Part shown: positions 13,592 to 25,686 of the stretch, in pieces
How the letters are laid out: each line of letters begins with the position of its first letter
Position numbering within the stretch: the stretch's first letter is position 1
Assembly: GCA_013365365.1 (NCBI GenBank)
Contig: JABVXU010000166.1
Span: 44,798-108,797 of the forward strand
DNA: 64,000 bases
Source: Cruorifilaria tuberocauda
Taxonomy: Eukaryota; Nematoda; Chromadorea; Rhabditida; Onchocercidae
Direction: 5' to 3'
Notes under the pieces: model-generated
Database searches by the model: none
Told to the model about the DNA's origin: nothing
What the model saw: the letters and a program-made list of their open reading frames with translations, nothing else
Position numbers and translations under genes: made by a program

Positions 13592-13604
13592 TTTATTATT
13601 TATT
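13592..13604 (-). terminator. Poly(A) signal of the rha-1-type gene
   Basis: On the minus strand this reads AATAAATAATAAA, two overlapping copies of the AATAAA polyadenylation signal. It lies about 130-140 bases after the stop codon of the helicase gene and is the only such signal in that interval. Confidence 0.6.
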
Positions 13605-13735
13605 CAAATAAGTTAATCGATCATCAATTATTAAGTATGAAAGGCATGAAAGGTCCCTTATATTGCAGTATGCGCTGGATTGTATTTCTGCACGCATTAT
13701 CATAATTCAAATACAGTTAGATGAAAAACATGTAT

Positions 13736-16700
13736 TTATGTAATTATATCCTTAGAACTAAACTTCGAGTAAATAAAACTTTTGCCAAAAAACTTATTAG
13801 AATGATATGATAATGAGCCTTCTCCATGATTCCGCATATTGCTGTCACTTGTATAAGTGTAAGGGCAAAAAGCTTTGTTTTGAGCAGTTCTACAGGTCGA
13901 TGAATATCGACCTCCATTAATTCGATGTCGTCCTCGGAAACCACTTCTAAAACGCTCCCTACTATTTTTGATATTACTATAATTACCAGAATTATAGGAC
14001 CATCCTCGGTAGGTTTCTCTAGACCAACTCTGACATGGAGAATAATTGAGATCATGAACATCTCTTCTCAATCTTGATTCTTCATAACTCTGATATCTTA
14101 TTCCATCATTTCCAAGGGCACCAACTGGAACATATCTTCCTTGCCTTCTTCTTACGCTTCCTATATTTCCTCTTGCATTTCGTTTTGCGCTTTGACTCCT
14201 AAAACAAAATCAAATTGTGTTCAAGCCTTCATAGAAGAAACAATCTACATAAAGTCAATGACACAGAGAAAAAACATTAGTTTTTTATTTATAGTAAAAG
14301 CCCACGACAGTTTAGAATGTCTAAAAAATCAAAAATATTCATTTAAAAGTGAGCTAAGAATTATGATCAAAATGAAGCAGTAAAAACTATATCTACAAGG
14401 CTTGTTTTATATAAGAACACAATTTTAATCCATTTAAAAATGAAGTTATAATTATCAATTGGACACTATAAAACACTATATTATGAATACGTAATTATAG
14501 TTGAGATTAATTAATCTAAAAATGAAGATCTTGCCTATTTGCAAACCCATATTTTATGCTAATGTAACTCTGAATTATTCCAAAAAGTACCCTCTAATAT
14601 AGGTCGAGGGAAGAATTGTTTCAACACTAGCATGCTCTTGCTGCTGCATATCACTGATTTGTTCATTTGGTGACCAACCAAAAGGTGACGACAATTGTTT
14701 TAGGATCTTAAGTAGTTTACTATCATTTCCACAAACTTTATTTGTAGCTTCTGGATTCAAACAAGTTCTCACAATAAGCGCTTCAATGCATGGTCGCAAA
14801 GCTACAATTCGAGCCGCAGTTTGCACATTCATTTTTAGAGGAATCCTGAAATAAAGAGAAACAAGAATGAATATAGTGAGAAAAGGAAAGTAACAATAAC
14901 AAGTTAAAAAATGATTTTAAACTATTTTTTAAAGGAAATAATTTAAAAAGTAAACCAGGCATTGAGACTTACATGTCATCTAATCTAATAATATTATTCC
15001 CATGATACTCCACTTTCCGACTTCCAAAAAGAAGTAGTTGAAGTGGGGTTATATTCGAAATTTGTTTACATGATATCACCTTGGTAAAAAGCTGAAATCG
15101 CTTCATTATTTTGCGATGCAAAATAATTTTCAAGTTAAATCCGGTTATTTGCATTAAAAAATCCTTGTTTGATAATTATATTACTTGCTCTCAAAAAAAT
15201 TTATTTCAGCTTTTTAGGAAGGGAGAAAAGGCTAACTTTTTCGGAAAAAACAAACAAAGGAGATGGAAATTTAATAATATCCGAAGTATAAAAAGGTATG
15301 TTCACGGATTGCTTGCTCATCAAGGCTGTCATTTGTTCCAATGTGTAAACCCGTCGTTTATCTCGATGATGACAAATATTTGGATATAAAGCTAAAAGTC
15401 ACTGATTTTAGCTTAATACCAATACTTTTCGAAAAAAAAATTGAGAAATTTTAAGAAAATTTTTCTTTCAAAAAAAGGAAAAAACGAAATTGAACTCAGT
15501 CTATTTTCCTAATTTAATCTTGGTTCACTAAAATTATTCGATATCGTTTTTTCCTCCTTTTTATGGAAACATTGTGAATTCATAAAGTTGACATAGAGTT
15601 CTATATCTCGAATTTCTCACTCACATTGTATCTTTCGTAGCATTACGGTAAAATTGAGTTATACAGAAACAAAATGAAGATTTTTTTTAAAGTAACTGAA
15701 ACGTCATGTTCGAAATTTAATGACAAAATTTTTTCTAAAAATTGTTTCATGAAATCTGTATATCATAAAAATATCTTAGTACTCTTTAGAAGATTGAAAG
15801 AAAATGTAAGATAAAGTGGGTTCAGAATTAAAATGGCTAAACTTTTCGCGTCACAGAAACTTCACAATTTTATAAGCAGGTATCATTCTCCTTTGCAATA
15901 TATCGTTGTCAGATAAAAATGTTTGCAGACTTCAAAAATTAATGTTATAATTCAGTCACTTATAAACAAAACGATATTATCTTACCATAAACCAATAATG
16001 AAAGTATAAGATCGAGGTTTGAGTCTGGTTCTGTATTAGATACAACTAATGGAATAAACAATGATTCAGGAAAACCAAATGAGATCAGTATATCAATTAG
16101 TTGTTGCTTAGCAATCCTAAAAAGGGCATATTTTCACTGCTCATTAAATTTCATAATTTCCAAAGAATCATGACCATTCCTGTAATTATGCATCCTATCT
16201 GACTATATCGCTTTGAAAAAAGATACCTAATCTTTCGCAGTACTGCAGAATTCAAGGAAAAGCATTCACAAATATTTTTTTCTGCCACTGAATCTTGATC
16301 AAATGCTTCACGCCATCTGTTGTAGACGCATATAACTGCAATATGATCTGAGAAGCGGTTACCAGAAAATGAACGTTGTTGGAAAGACAATTTTGAAGCT
16401 GTTCGATCATGTAGTATATACGGTGTCGCAAATGATGATGCTGCAGATATCGTCGCTAACAATTCGCCTATACTGAAATTTCGAGACACTTTGATTAACA
16501 CACAACAATTAATAAAAATAATATGAAAAAGTTATTTGGTAGCTTATAAAATTCACAGAGCAGACAATTTCACATCGTTATAATAAAAATAATCTACAAT
16601 ATTGACACTTTTCCCAAATTTACTGTCAACTAGAAATGAATAGGAGGTAACCCAAAAACAAATCAAATCTACCCGCATGCCGTAGCAAGAATAAGAGTTT

Positions 16701-19700
16701 TGCCAAGTACTGGTTCAATAGGTAGTCGAGCTAAGATTCGACCAAGTTCTGTTAATTCACTGTTTGAATCCAAAGCTGATATCTCTGTAAAAAGAGATCC
16801 TAAATAATAAGTACGTAGAATAAAAAAAATAGTAAATTATATTTCTAAACTTCGACTGTAAAAAATGTTTAAAGATTCATTTATTCATTGATGCCACATA
16901 TGATAATCATAACATAAATATCGATTACTTCGAAAGAGAAACATTTTGAATTAATTCATCCTGTAAGATGCAGTGATTTCATACTACGCAGCGTCTTAAA
17001 TTTTTTGTCAAATAACGAACCTTGAAGAAGCACTTCAGCTTCAACAACAGAATCGATTGAAGGTACCTCGATCGCTTTGGACAGAAAATCAGTAACTGAG
17101 CCTAACCCAATCAGTTTAATAGTTAGTGCAATTTCATATAATGGAGTTCTCAGCATTTCAGCCGTACGATATTCTTCTAGCCTTTATATTTGAAACCATT
17201 AAAACATATGAAAAGCTTCTGTTTTGTTTTCGATACTTAATAAGTTACAGTGAAGTTAGTGGTAAAATTTAAGAAAAGAATATGTGCTGACAAAATGTAA
17301 AGAAACGTCGGTGAAATGATTACTATTTCAGATTTAAAGAATTGAAAGAGCTAACACGAACTTTTTTGCGACAAATCTTTCACTTTTGCGAAAAAATGAA
17401 AAACAAAACATATTCAAGGTAGGAAAATGTACACGTTGTTAAGCAATCGAAATAAATTGACCACAATTCAAAATAATACTAATAAGAATTTAAAGATATG
17501 AACTAAAACTAAGGATGGTAAACGAAAAAAGATAACATACGCTTCATATCGACTTCTGGAGCATAAATGGAAACAGAAGCCTTCATGAACACGTCCAGCT
17601 CGTCCTCTCCGCTGTACAATACTTGTACGAGATGCCCAAACTGTCGCATAATGGACCATTTTATTGTGTGAAGTATACATTTTCTCTATGACCCTAAAAT
17701 AACGAGTGCAATATTATAAAATTAAATAAAAAACTCGTGAGCGAACTGTTTAATTCAGCAAATGGATTTAAAACGTGTATAAACATCAATGTGAAAAAAA
17801 AATACTATCTAAGACTGAGGAACACATAAATTTTAGAAATTCCGATTTCTTTTTCCCTTTGAAAAGAAAAATTTGCGAATATGCAAATGCCTCTACCGAT
17901 TCTGTAAGAAATTAGTAATTAGTAGACTGAATGAATAAATTCTGTTAAAACTAGACTTGCAACTATCGATTACGTAGACAACATCGTCAATTGTAATACT
18001 GGTTTCCGCAATATTCGTTGACAGGATAATCTGAATAAATATCAAAAATGGAATAGTCTGAATAACACAAATTCTATAATGAAATGAAATTGATATTGAG
18101 CCTAAACTTGAAACTATTAAGTCACTAATTTCACTGCTCACAATTCTGTTAAATCTCGAAAATGTTGTAAATCCTTGAATACACAATAAATCCCGATTAC
18201 TATTTTGTTAAAAACCAACTTTTCTAATGTCGGACGAATAACTTTTAAACACTCTGCGCTGTTCCTGGCCGGTTAATTGTGAATGAAGTGGAAGAATGAC
18301 GAACTGTGATTCGTTACCAAACACGGCATGTGATTTCAGAAAAGTGAGCAAAAGTTGGATGACATGCCATCCTGGTAAGAAAATAAGAACAGCACCCTCT
18401 TTACCCTTGCTCACGATATCATTCAAAAGCGCCTGAAGTTTGCAGAATTCGACAGTTTTAAAGATGATCTAGTTTCCAATTGATTACAGAAATATGATCT
18501 GATATAAGCAAAATCTGATTGGCTCTCCCTATTTTCATTATTAATTGATCACATTTATCTATATACTGTGCAGTACTATGAATTTCTAGAAAGAAGAGTA
18601 ATAAAGAAACTATTAAAAAAACAGTTATGCCATACATTAATTTCGAAGTAGCACAACCTCGATAAGTTCGAAGGATATTTCTTTTTCTGAAAGTTGACTC
18701 ATGGCAAGCTTTGTGTCCAAGCCATATTCTTCGCTAACAACCAAATTCAGATTTTGAGCCTGAAAACTTCTCATATTATAACTTTCATGAAGTGAAATAT
18801 ATTCAAAGCTAAAATTTGTGGAAAATAACACCTCTTCTGTAACTTCTTCTCCTTCATCGTCACAATCTTTGTTTTTGCTTAATTCATTAGCTGGTGGCAA
18901 AAAACGAATCATTTGTATAATGTCTTCCAAGAAATAGTCTGAAGAAAAGTTGATAAATATTTAAAATTCGAATTAAATAAATATTCTTTTAAGTGGTGCA
19001 AAAGGTCTAACGTTGTAACAACAATCAAGCTAGAGAAATTGCTTACATTAAGAAGTGATCGTATATGCCCTCTTTGGCCTACTGCGTCTATATAATAATG
19101 AAATATGCTAGATAATCCGACATTTGTTAAAGAAATTTTTCAATGAAAATTTTCAGTGAAAGTCATTTAATATTTTCATGCAAATTTTCTGTCACACAAA
19201 CTTTTGTAATTTAATGTTTCTCAAATTATCAGGCCAAAGAATATTTATTATTATTATTGAGAGCTACATATAATGATTTGTAGCAAATTTCATCAGCAAA
19301 AGTTTAAATACATTGAACAGGAAAATTTCGTCCTTCCAGTGCAATTACAGCGCAGCTGCCAAAATAATTAGTGAAAAGACTAGTATCGACGGTTGCAGAC
19401 ATTAAAACAACTCTCAACTCGGGATACATATTTACCATATCGCGTAATATAATCATGATAAAGTCTGTCTAAAAAACAATATAATTAAATGTCACAAGGA
19501 CAAAAAATTAGAAAAATGTGGAATGAAACTTAACTGTGAGAGACAGTTACTTTCTATCACCCTGTAGATGAATACAGAAATGAAAGCTTAGCAAACAAAA
19601 GCTGTTCAGCATTTCTCAGCTTTATCCATTGCTGTATTTTCTTTTTCTTCACTGCATGTTTATGGGAAGGAAAGGGGTAACGTCAACTTCCAAAATTTTA

Positions 19701-22700
19701 ATTTAACAGGGAATTACAACTTCTGCATACAATATTCAAAATTTACTTTTCCCTTCATAAAAACTTCATGAATTAGAATATGTATAAGAGAGGAGAAGTG
19801 AAAAGTGAGTTCAACAATTACTCAAAAAGAATACTGATAAACCGCCTGATTCAATAACGAAACGTAAAAGTTTTCAATAAACCATGAAGTATTCATTATA
19901 ACTCACGACAATAAAACTTGAAAATGCCAGAATCTTACATTGATATCTCGCTCATGAATTTCATCAACAATGATATGGCTTATTCCACGTAGGCCTGATT
20001 CTAATCTTTTCAGCAACAGACCAACAGTGACAAACATCAGTGATCCATATGGTCGAGGATAAAGTGAATCAAACCTACAAAACATGTTTCTAATAAAATA
20101 ATTAAATTTGTAGTACCAATGAAATTTTATAAATATAAACTGAAACTTGGAACAGTAAATTACCTGTGCCTAGAAGGCTTGGAAAGTAACTCTCATATGT
20201 CTTTCCTTTAGCAATACATTCCAACAAAGCTTTCGTAACAGTAATATTTCAATAAGGCTTTTATAAACCACTTTACTGTTTGAAACTGTCACGAGAAAAT
20301 TTTCGAAAGCACCTGACAGCATATCCAACTGACACTCCTAGCTGTTCACCACGTTCTTCAGCAATACGCTCAGCTAATGTTATAGCACTGATTTTTCGCG
20401 GTTGAGTAACAAATGCAGCAAATTCCGCACCACGATAATTATTTATGTAATGTTCCAGCAGATACTGGCAAACCTGAAAATGTCTAGAAACTTCAGCTTA
20501 TAAAAAAAGTGGAAATATCTCCGAACAAGGCAAAAGAACGGAACAAATAAAAACATGATTATATTTAACGGATGATTTAGACAGCAACTAATGAGCTTGA
20601 CCTTATCAAAAAAGTTAAGAGATGATTTATTTAATATCAAATAGTCAAAATAGGTTGTTTTTTCTGGCATTTTTGTGCAAAAATCATCGCTGTATCGAGA
20701 TCTCAGCACTAAAATCAAAAAGCGTTACAAACGGGGAATCAAATCTTGATGCTAATAACAAATAGTTATTCATTCTATCGATAAAAACAAGGAAGTACCT
20801 GAGTAGATTTTCCACAACCTGTTTCACCTTTCACTACTGTAACTGAATTAGTTGCAATAGCATTAATTAACTGGTCGCGATGCTGATACACAGGTAGTGA
20901 TTCTCTTTGAGCCTTTATACTTGATGGTATTTTTCGTTTCTTTTCCGCTTCTAATAAATCAGCACTGATTGTCTCAAGGGACATCTGAAAACTCAACTAG
21001 ATCAATAGTATGATGCAATGTCTTGAGAATAAATGAATAACTGCTCAGTAAATAATGAAAGGGAAAAAATAAAAATGTATTTCAGATGTTATGCATTTGA
21101 ACGGCACGTAGCGGAAATAATCAAATAAACACCAGTTTGCCTTTATTCTTGAACAATTAATGAATTTTCTAGTATCCATAATAAGTGGTATTACATGAGT
21201 ATAAATAAGATGATGAAAAAATTGCCAAATAGTAACCAAAGGAACATACGAAAGCAAGTGGGGCTTCGTCGATATTCATTGACTTCCATGGATTCCAATT
21301 TTGCAGTGCTGGACACCACGATACAAAACCATTTGATACAGGTTGTGATGGCTCAAACTGATTTAATTTTTGTGTAATCAATAAAGAAACTGGTTGAGAA
21401 GCTGAAGCTTCTGGTGATGGCTGTACTTCATCAATGCCAACTAATGCAAGATAATGAGCTATTTCTTCAGAAAGTTCGTCACTTACAATGACAGGGATAT
21501 CTAGCAGCTGAAAATAAAATGACAATAAAGACTAGTAACTCATAATTAAACGAATTGTCGGCGGAAGAAAGGGAGAGTCGTGGATTAAACATTTTTGGTA
21601 CTCCTTACCCCTAATTAATCTTTATTTTAGAAAAATTGTCCTGGATTTTTCGCTCTCTCATTTTAAATGCATGGATATGACAGAAATCGTTTCATCAAAG
21701 AAAAGTAACTAGACAACTATTTTCATTTAAACCTACATTTCCCGCTGTTTTTTTCTTCTTTTGACCGGTGTAAGCACCAACTAACTTATTATGAAATAAT
21801 TGCCGCATCAAGGAAAGTGCACACGATGCTTCGGCAGTTTTCTTCGTTGATCTTTCTGCTCTTGCCAAAAATGCTGGAAAAATAGAAGTTCATTTCATTG
21901 ACAATAGAATTTCGAACATAATTTACTGGGAAAACAAAGATTCAAAAATGGTAGAAGTAATATACAAAAATTATAATTGAAAGTAATTTTCTTAGGCTAT
22001 TAACAATGAACTGTTAATAATAAATTGCCAATGTCTTCTTACAGGTTTAAAATGGAAGCATGAAAAAGAAGGAACTCCATAAAACTATTTCATTATATTT
22101 GCCAAATCTGATTTCCAACCAAACTCGCGCTATGAATTTACATTCTACGAATTTCCGATTTTTTTAAGGGAAAAGAGCAACAAGTGGATTCTAAAAAAAA
22201 CATAAAAGATGAATCAATTTCATAAAGCGATCGGAACAAATTTGACGATTGAATTTTCATAATTTAGTTAACAATTTAAAATAAATCGGATGGAGATTCT
22301 CAAAAAAAGAGAACAAACTGAAAAAAGGGGCAGAAAACAGTGTCTATAAGTTTCTTGTCAATATTGTCCCTCCTATACATTTACTGACGACTCGTAATAA
22401 ATTTTCCAATAGTTTTAGGATGAATTTGCATAATGCAAGGAAAGTGAACCGTTGTGACTTGTACACCAGCTCAAAAATCATATATGTGATAAAATTAAAT
22501 ACACTTACTGCTTCGCACTTCCGGTACGAAAAGTGACGCTTCGGCAATAAAAGTTCTGAAACAACGATGTAAAATGTAGCGAATTTGTATTATTCTGTAT
22601 TATTCTACTACTTTTACTAATTCCGCTTTTACATCAGTAAAAGATATATATAGATATACGGCTCATAAATTCTCTTAACTGAACAATGATTCCGGGATTT

Positions 22701-24474
22701 TGTACTTAGTAGGAAAATCCTTCAGATTCTTATAAATATTCAGAAATAGACGTATCTCGAAGAGTACAAAAGCTGACCGAGGGACCGAAGTAATGGATTT
22801 GTGCTATTAAATTTTGAAGGATAGTACATTCCAAACAAGTTTTGAACATAATCGTTCAGTAAAGACAAAAAGTATTTTGCCGATATTCCTCCTCAACCAC
22901 AATGTCAACAAAAGCAATAAGATTAAAGACAATCTCAATAAAAATGCTATCATTCAAATTATACCTAAGGAGCCTAATGTTTTAATATACAAAAATTTTA
23001 CCTGCAGTTATCAGTGTCTACGTATCGGATATCATATTTCAACGGTGGTTGCTTGATTTTTTTTACAAACTCATTTAAATGCATCTTGCTATTGTCAACT
23101 GTCCATCCTCCATGTGTATCTGCTAGCAAATCGACTGAATGTGACTAAAAATAATATTTGGATACTTTATCAAGTTTAATAACATGAAACTAAATATTAT
23201 GCAAAAGAATAATCTTACCGCTTATCTGCCTTTGCAATACCATGTAAAATACACTACAGCATTTTACATATTTAAAACGGAAAGCTATAGAAGTAAAAAA
23301 TGTCGCTCTATTAAAACTTAATAAAACAAAGATATCATTAAGCTATGATATATTTATAATAAATTCTTTTTCATTTATGCAAAACGTTTGAAGCTGGAAT
23401 AAAAATCTTTGATTTGCAATTCGAGAAATCGGAAAAAGTTATTACATCAATAAAAAACTTTTTTCATTTGAAAAGAATTGGTTAAGTTTTCAAAAATCTC
23501 AAGAAAAGTGAGGAAATTTAAGTCAAAGAAAAATAATAATCTCTTCTGTTTTTTGTTTAATATAATGTTGATATTTTGTTTTAACCTCCAGTGACGGAAG
23601 AAACTGCATATTCACTGCTGTTAAACCATTATCTTTTTCTGTTGTGTTTGATGAACTGTTACCTTCCAATTCGTTCCAGCCAAATGAATGCAGATTTGTT
23701 TCCCCCAGCATTGATGCCTAAAATGAACATTCATAAAAACACAAGAGGAAGAGCACTAGTTCAACTGAAACAAATTTATATAAAATATATCATAAGTGAA
23801 CATAAGTGGCTATCAGTTCACAGAAAATAGCGCATCTTAAGCATTACAATATAACTTTCAGACATATAATGAATACAAAAAAATCGTAAAAATTCAACAG
23901 ATATTAAATAAATATTACGTAGCACAAATAGGATGATAAATTCAATGCGAAATTCAGTACTACACTGATATGCATGATCAATCTATTCCACACCTAATTC
24001 AATTACAAACAGAATACGAAATAAAAAATACAGTAATCTTCGGGAGTTCTGTCGGATCCAGTAATTTTTGTCGTATAAGAAAATTTGTGAAATCTCGAGC
24101 AGCACTAGTAGCAGCATCCTTCTTATTCGCCGAGATCCCTAGTCCTACATGAGGCTGTCCTGGAAGTGTTGCATTAATGCTTCTGAGAATTAAATAAACA
24201 CTTTACGTGTACATTCATAACAAATTTCAACTAACAATTGTTTATATTATGTTGCATTTTGTTAATGTGTATTTCCCATACATGCATCAACAGCGTATAT
24301 TGACTGTTGCATAGAAATTATGGAAAATAAACATGTAAAACCTGGTATACGTAATTCACATCTGAAGCGCATTTTACCATCATGGTTCGTCAACGGTACT
24401 GTATTATAGGATGGTAAGCCAAATTTCTTTTTTCCCAGCCATCCATATAACCATCCTCGGATTTCGTCTGTCAT
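13736..24474 (-). CDS. rha-1: ATP-dependent RNA helicase A (DHX9 / RHA-1), complete
   Basis: DEAH-type RNA/DNA helicase of the DHX9 family. In C. elegans the orthologue acts in germline chromatin and RNA silencing. Twenty-four exons join without any phase conflict into 1302 aa, close to human DHX9: 24474-24342, 24159-24032, 23717-23586, 23144-23002, 22555-22509, 21873-21737, 21507-21250, 20984-20799, 20473-20313, 20074-19939, 19468-19312, 18938-18832, 18759-18658, 18432-18220, 18030-17957, 17693-17541, 17181-17021, 16784-16673, 16472-16227, 16116-15986, 15391-15237, 15091-14973, 14845-14591, 14198-13736. Two dsRNA-binding domains (about 1-85 and 143-230) precede the core: motif [10 protein letters not shown] (379-387), Ia TQPR, II DEIH (479-482), III SAT (511-513), [10 protein letters not shown] (732-739), then the HA2/OB region and an Arg/Gly tail. 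The tail has few RGG triplets compared with human DHX9. A TATTAG acceptor 11 nt before the ATG could accept a spliced leader. Weakest junction: the exon 15 donor (GTCTAG). Confidence 0.95.
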
Positions 24475-25686
24475 AACGTTAATTTCTAATATGAAAACAT
24501 TTCGATTTCTCAGATAAACAAATAAGTAATATTTCGAGGCACATATATTTTCTCCAATGTTCCACCACTTCTACAGAATGAATATTCTGATTGCCGAAGG
24601 ATCATGCCAATATGTTCTTCCTTCATTAACAGAAATGCAAATTTTAGTCCCACTCCTATTTTTACATTACATTGTCTGTCCTGGATAGTTAACATCATCC
24701 GGTAGGATACGAAATAACGGTATGATCCGATATTATCTTCCCAGAATCAGAACGATCGCGTAACCTACGTTTTTATACTTTAAATACATTTATGGAAAAT
24801 TTAATACCGCGATGTAATTTAACCGAATAATACCATTTGTTTGAAATTCACAACGATCCGTTTACTTCTTTTTCCCTTCTTTAATATCAATGGTTGTGAA
24901 TAACTTATGAGATATGAGATAAAAGTGAAATTGTTTGCTGTGCCAGAAATGGTATTATCATTCATTTACAATACTGATAATTTATCAGACAGCATATCAT
25001 CATTGATTAGCACTTTCAAGTGAAGCTTATAATGGGAAACAATGAATGATGGAATAATAGCATTAGGAATCTGCAATAGAAATAATACAGAATATAGAAG
25101 AGAATAGAATTCAAATAAAAAACAACAAAATATAACGGATAAATTATTAAATATAAAATACATATTTATATATGCTAAGCAAAGTTAAATAATTAAACAT
25201 AGCATTGCTAGATATTAAAGTTCTTTTAATATTTTGAAAAGAACTACATCTTCATAACGACCAGCAATTAGTACTAAATCAATATTTATAAATCATTATT
25301 ACACTCTATAGAACTTTAAATCGTCTTAGAATTTTATTTTTAGAGTTATTTTAGCTGATCGCCTTCAGTAAAACGATATCCCAAGTAGACCGTTATCGAA
25401 CTAAGGGAAGAAAACTGAATTCTACTTTTCAAACAATAATTATTCCGATTCTATCAACAAATTTAAACATTTTCTAAATTGAAAATTTTAAAAGAAGGTT
25501 AAGCGAAATAAAACAAATGCAATTCTATTAACTGTTTAGTCCTTAACGAACTTTTTAGATTTTTGAAGCATGATAGGAACATTATTACAGTGAAATAAAA
25601 CAAATGGAAGATAGCGTTGGGAAAATAGACAAACTTGAAATTTATCATTTTCATGTTTCATTTAGCTTCCACAAATAATCTGTTAA
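24475..25686. other. Spacer between the helicase gene and the BTB gene
   Basis: About 1.2 kb between two minus-strand genes: the stop of the BTB gene at 25687 and the start of the helicase at 24474. It should hold the helicase promoter and the BTB 3' UTR. A minus ORF at 24698-24510 (62 codons) lies just upstream of the helicase ATG, but I found no splice link. No clear promoter element or poly(A) signal was identified. The distance is larger than usual operon spacing. Confidence 0.5.

Noticed and set aside
18637..18930. Continuous 97-codon reading across helicase exons 12 and 13
   Set aside because: The reading includes a segment with donor and acceptor signals that is absent from DHX9 homologues; treated as an intron, with retention noted as a finding.
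24510..24698. 62-codon minus ORF just upstream of the helicase ATG
   Set aside because: No donor links it to the helicase, and the dsRBD begins properly at 24474.
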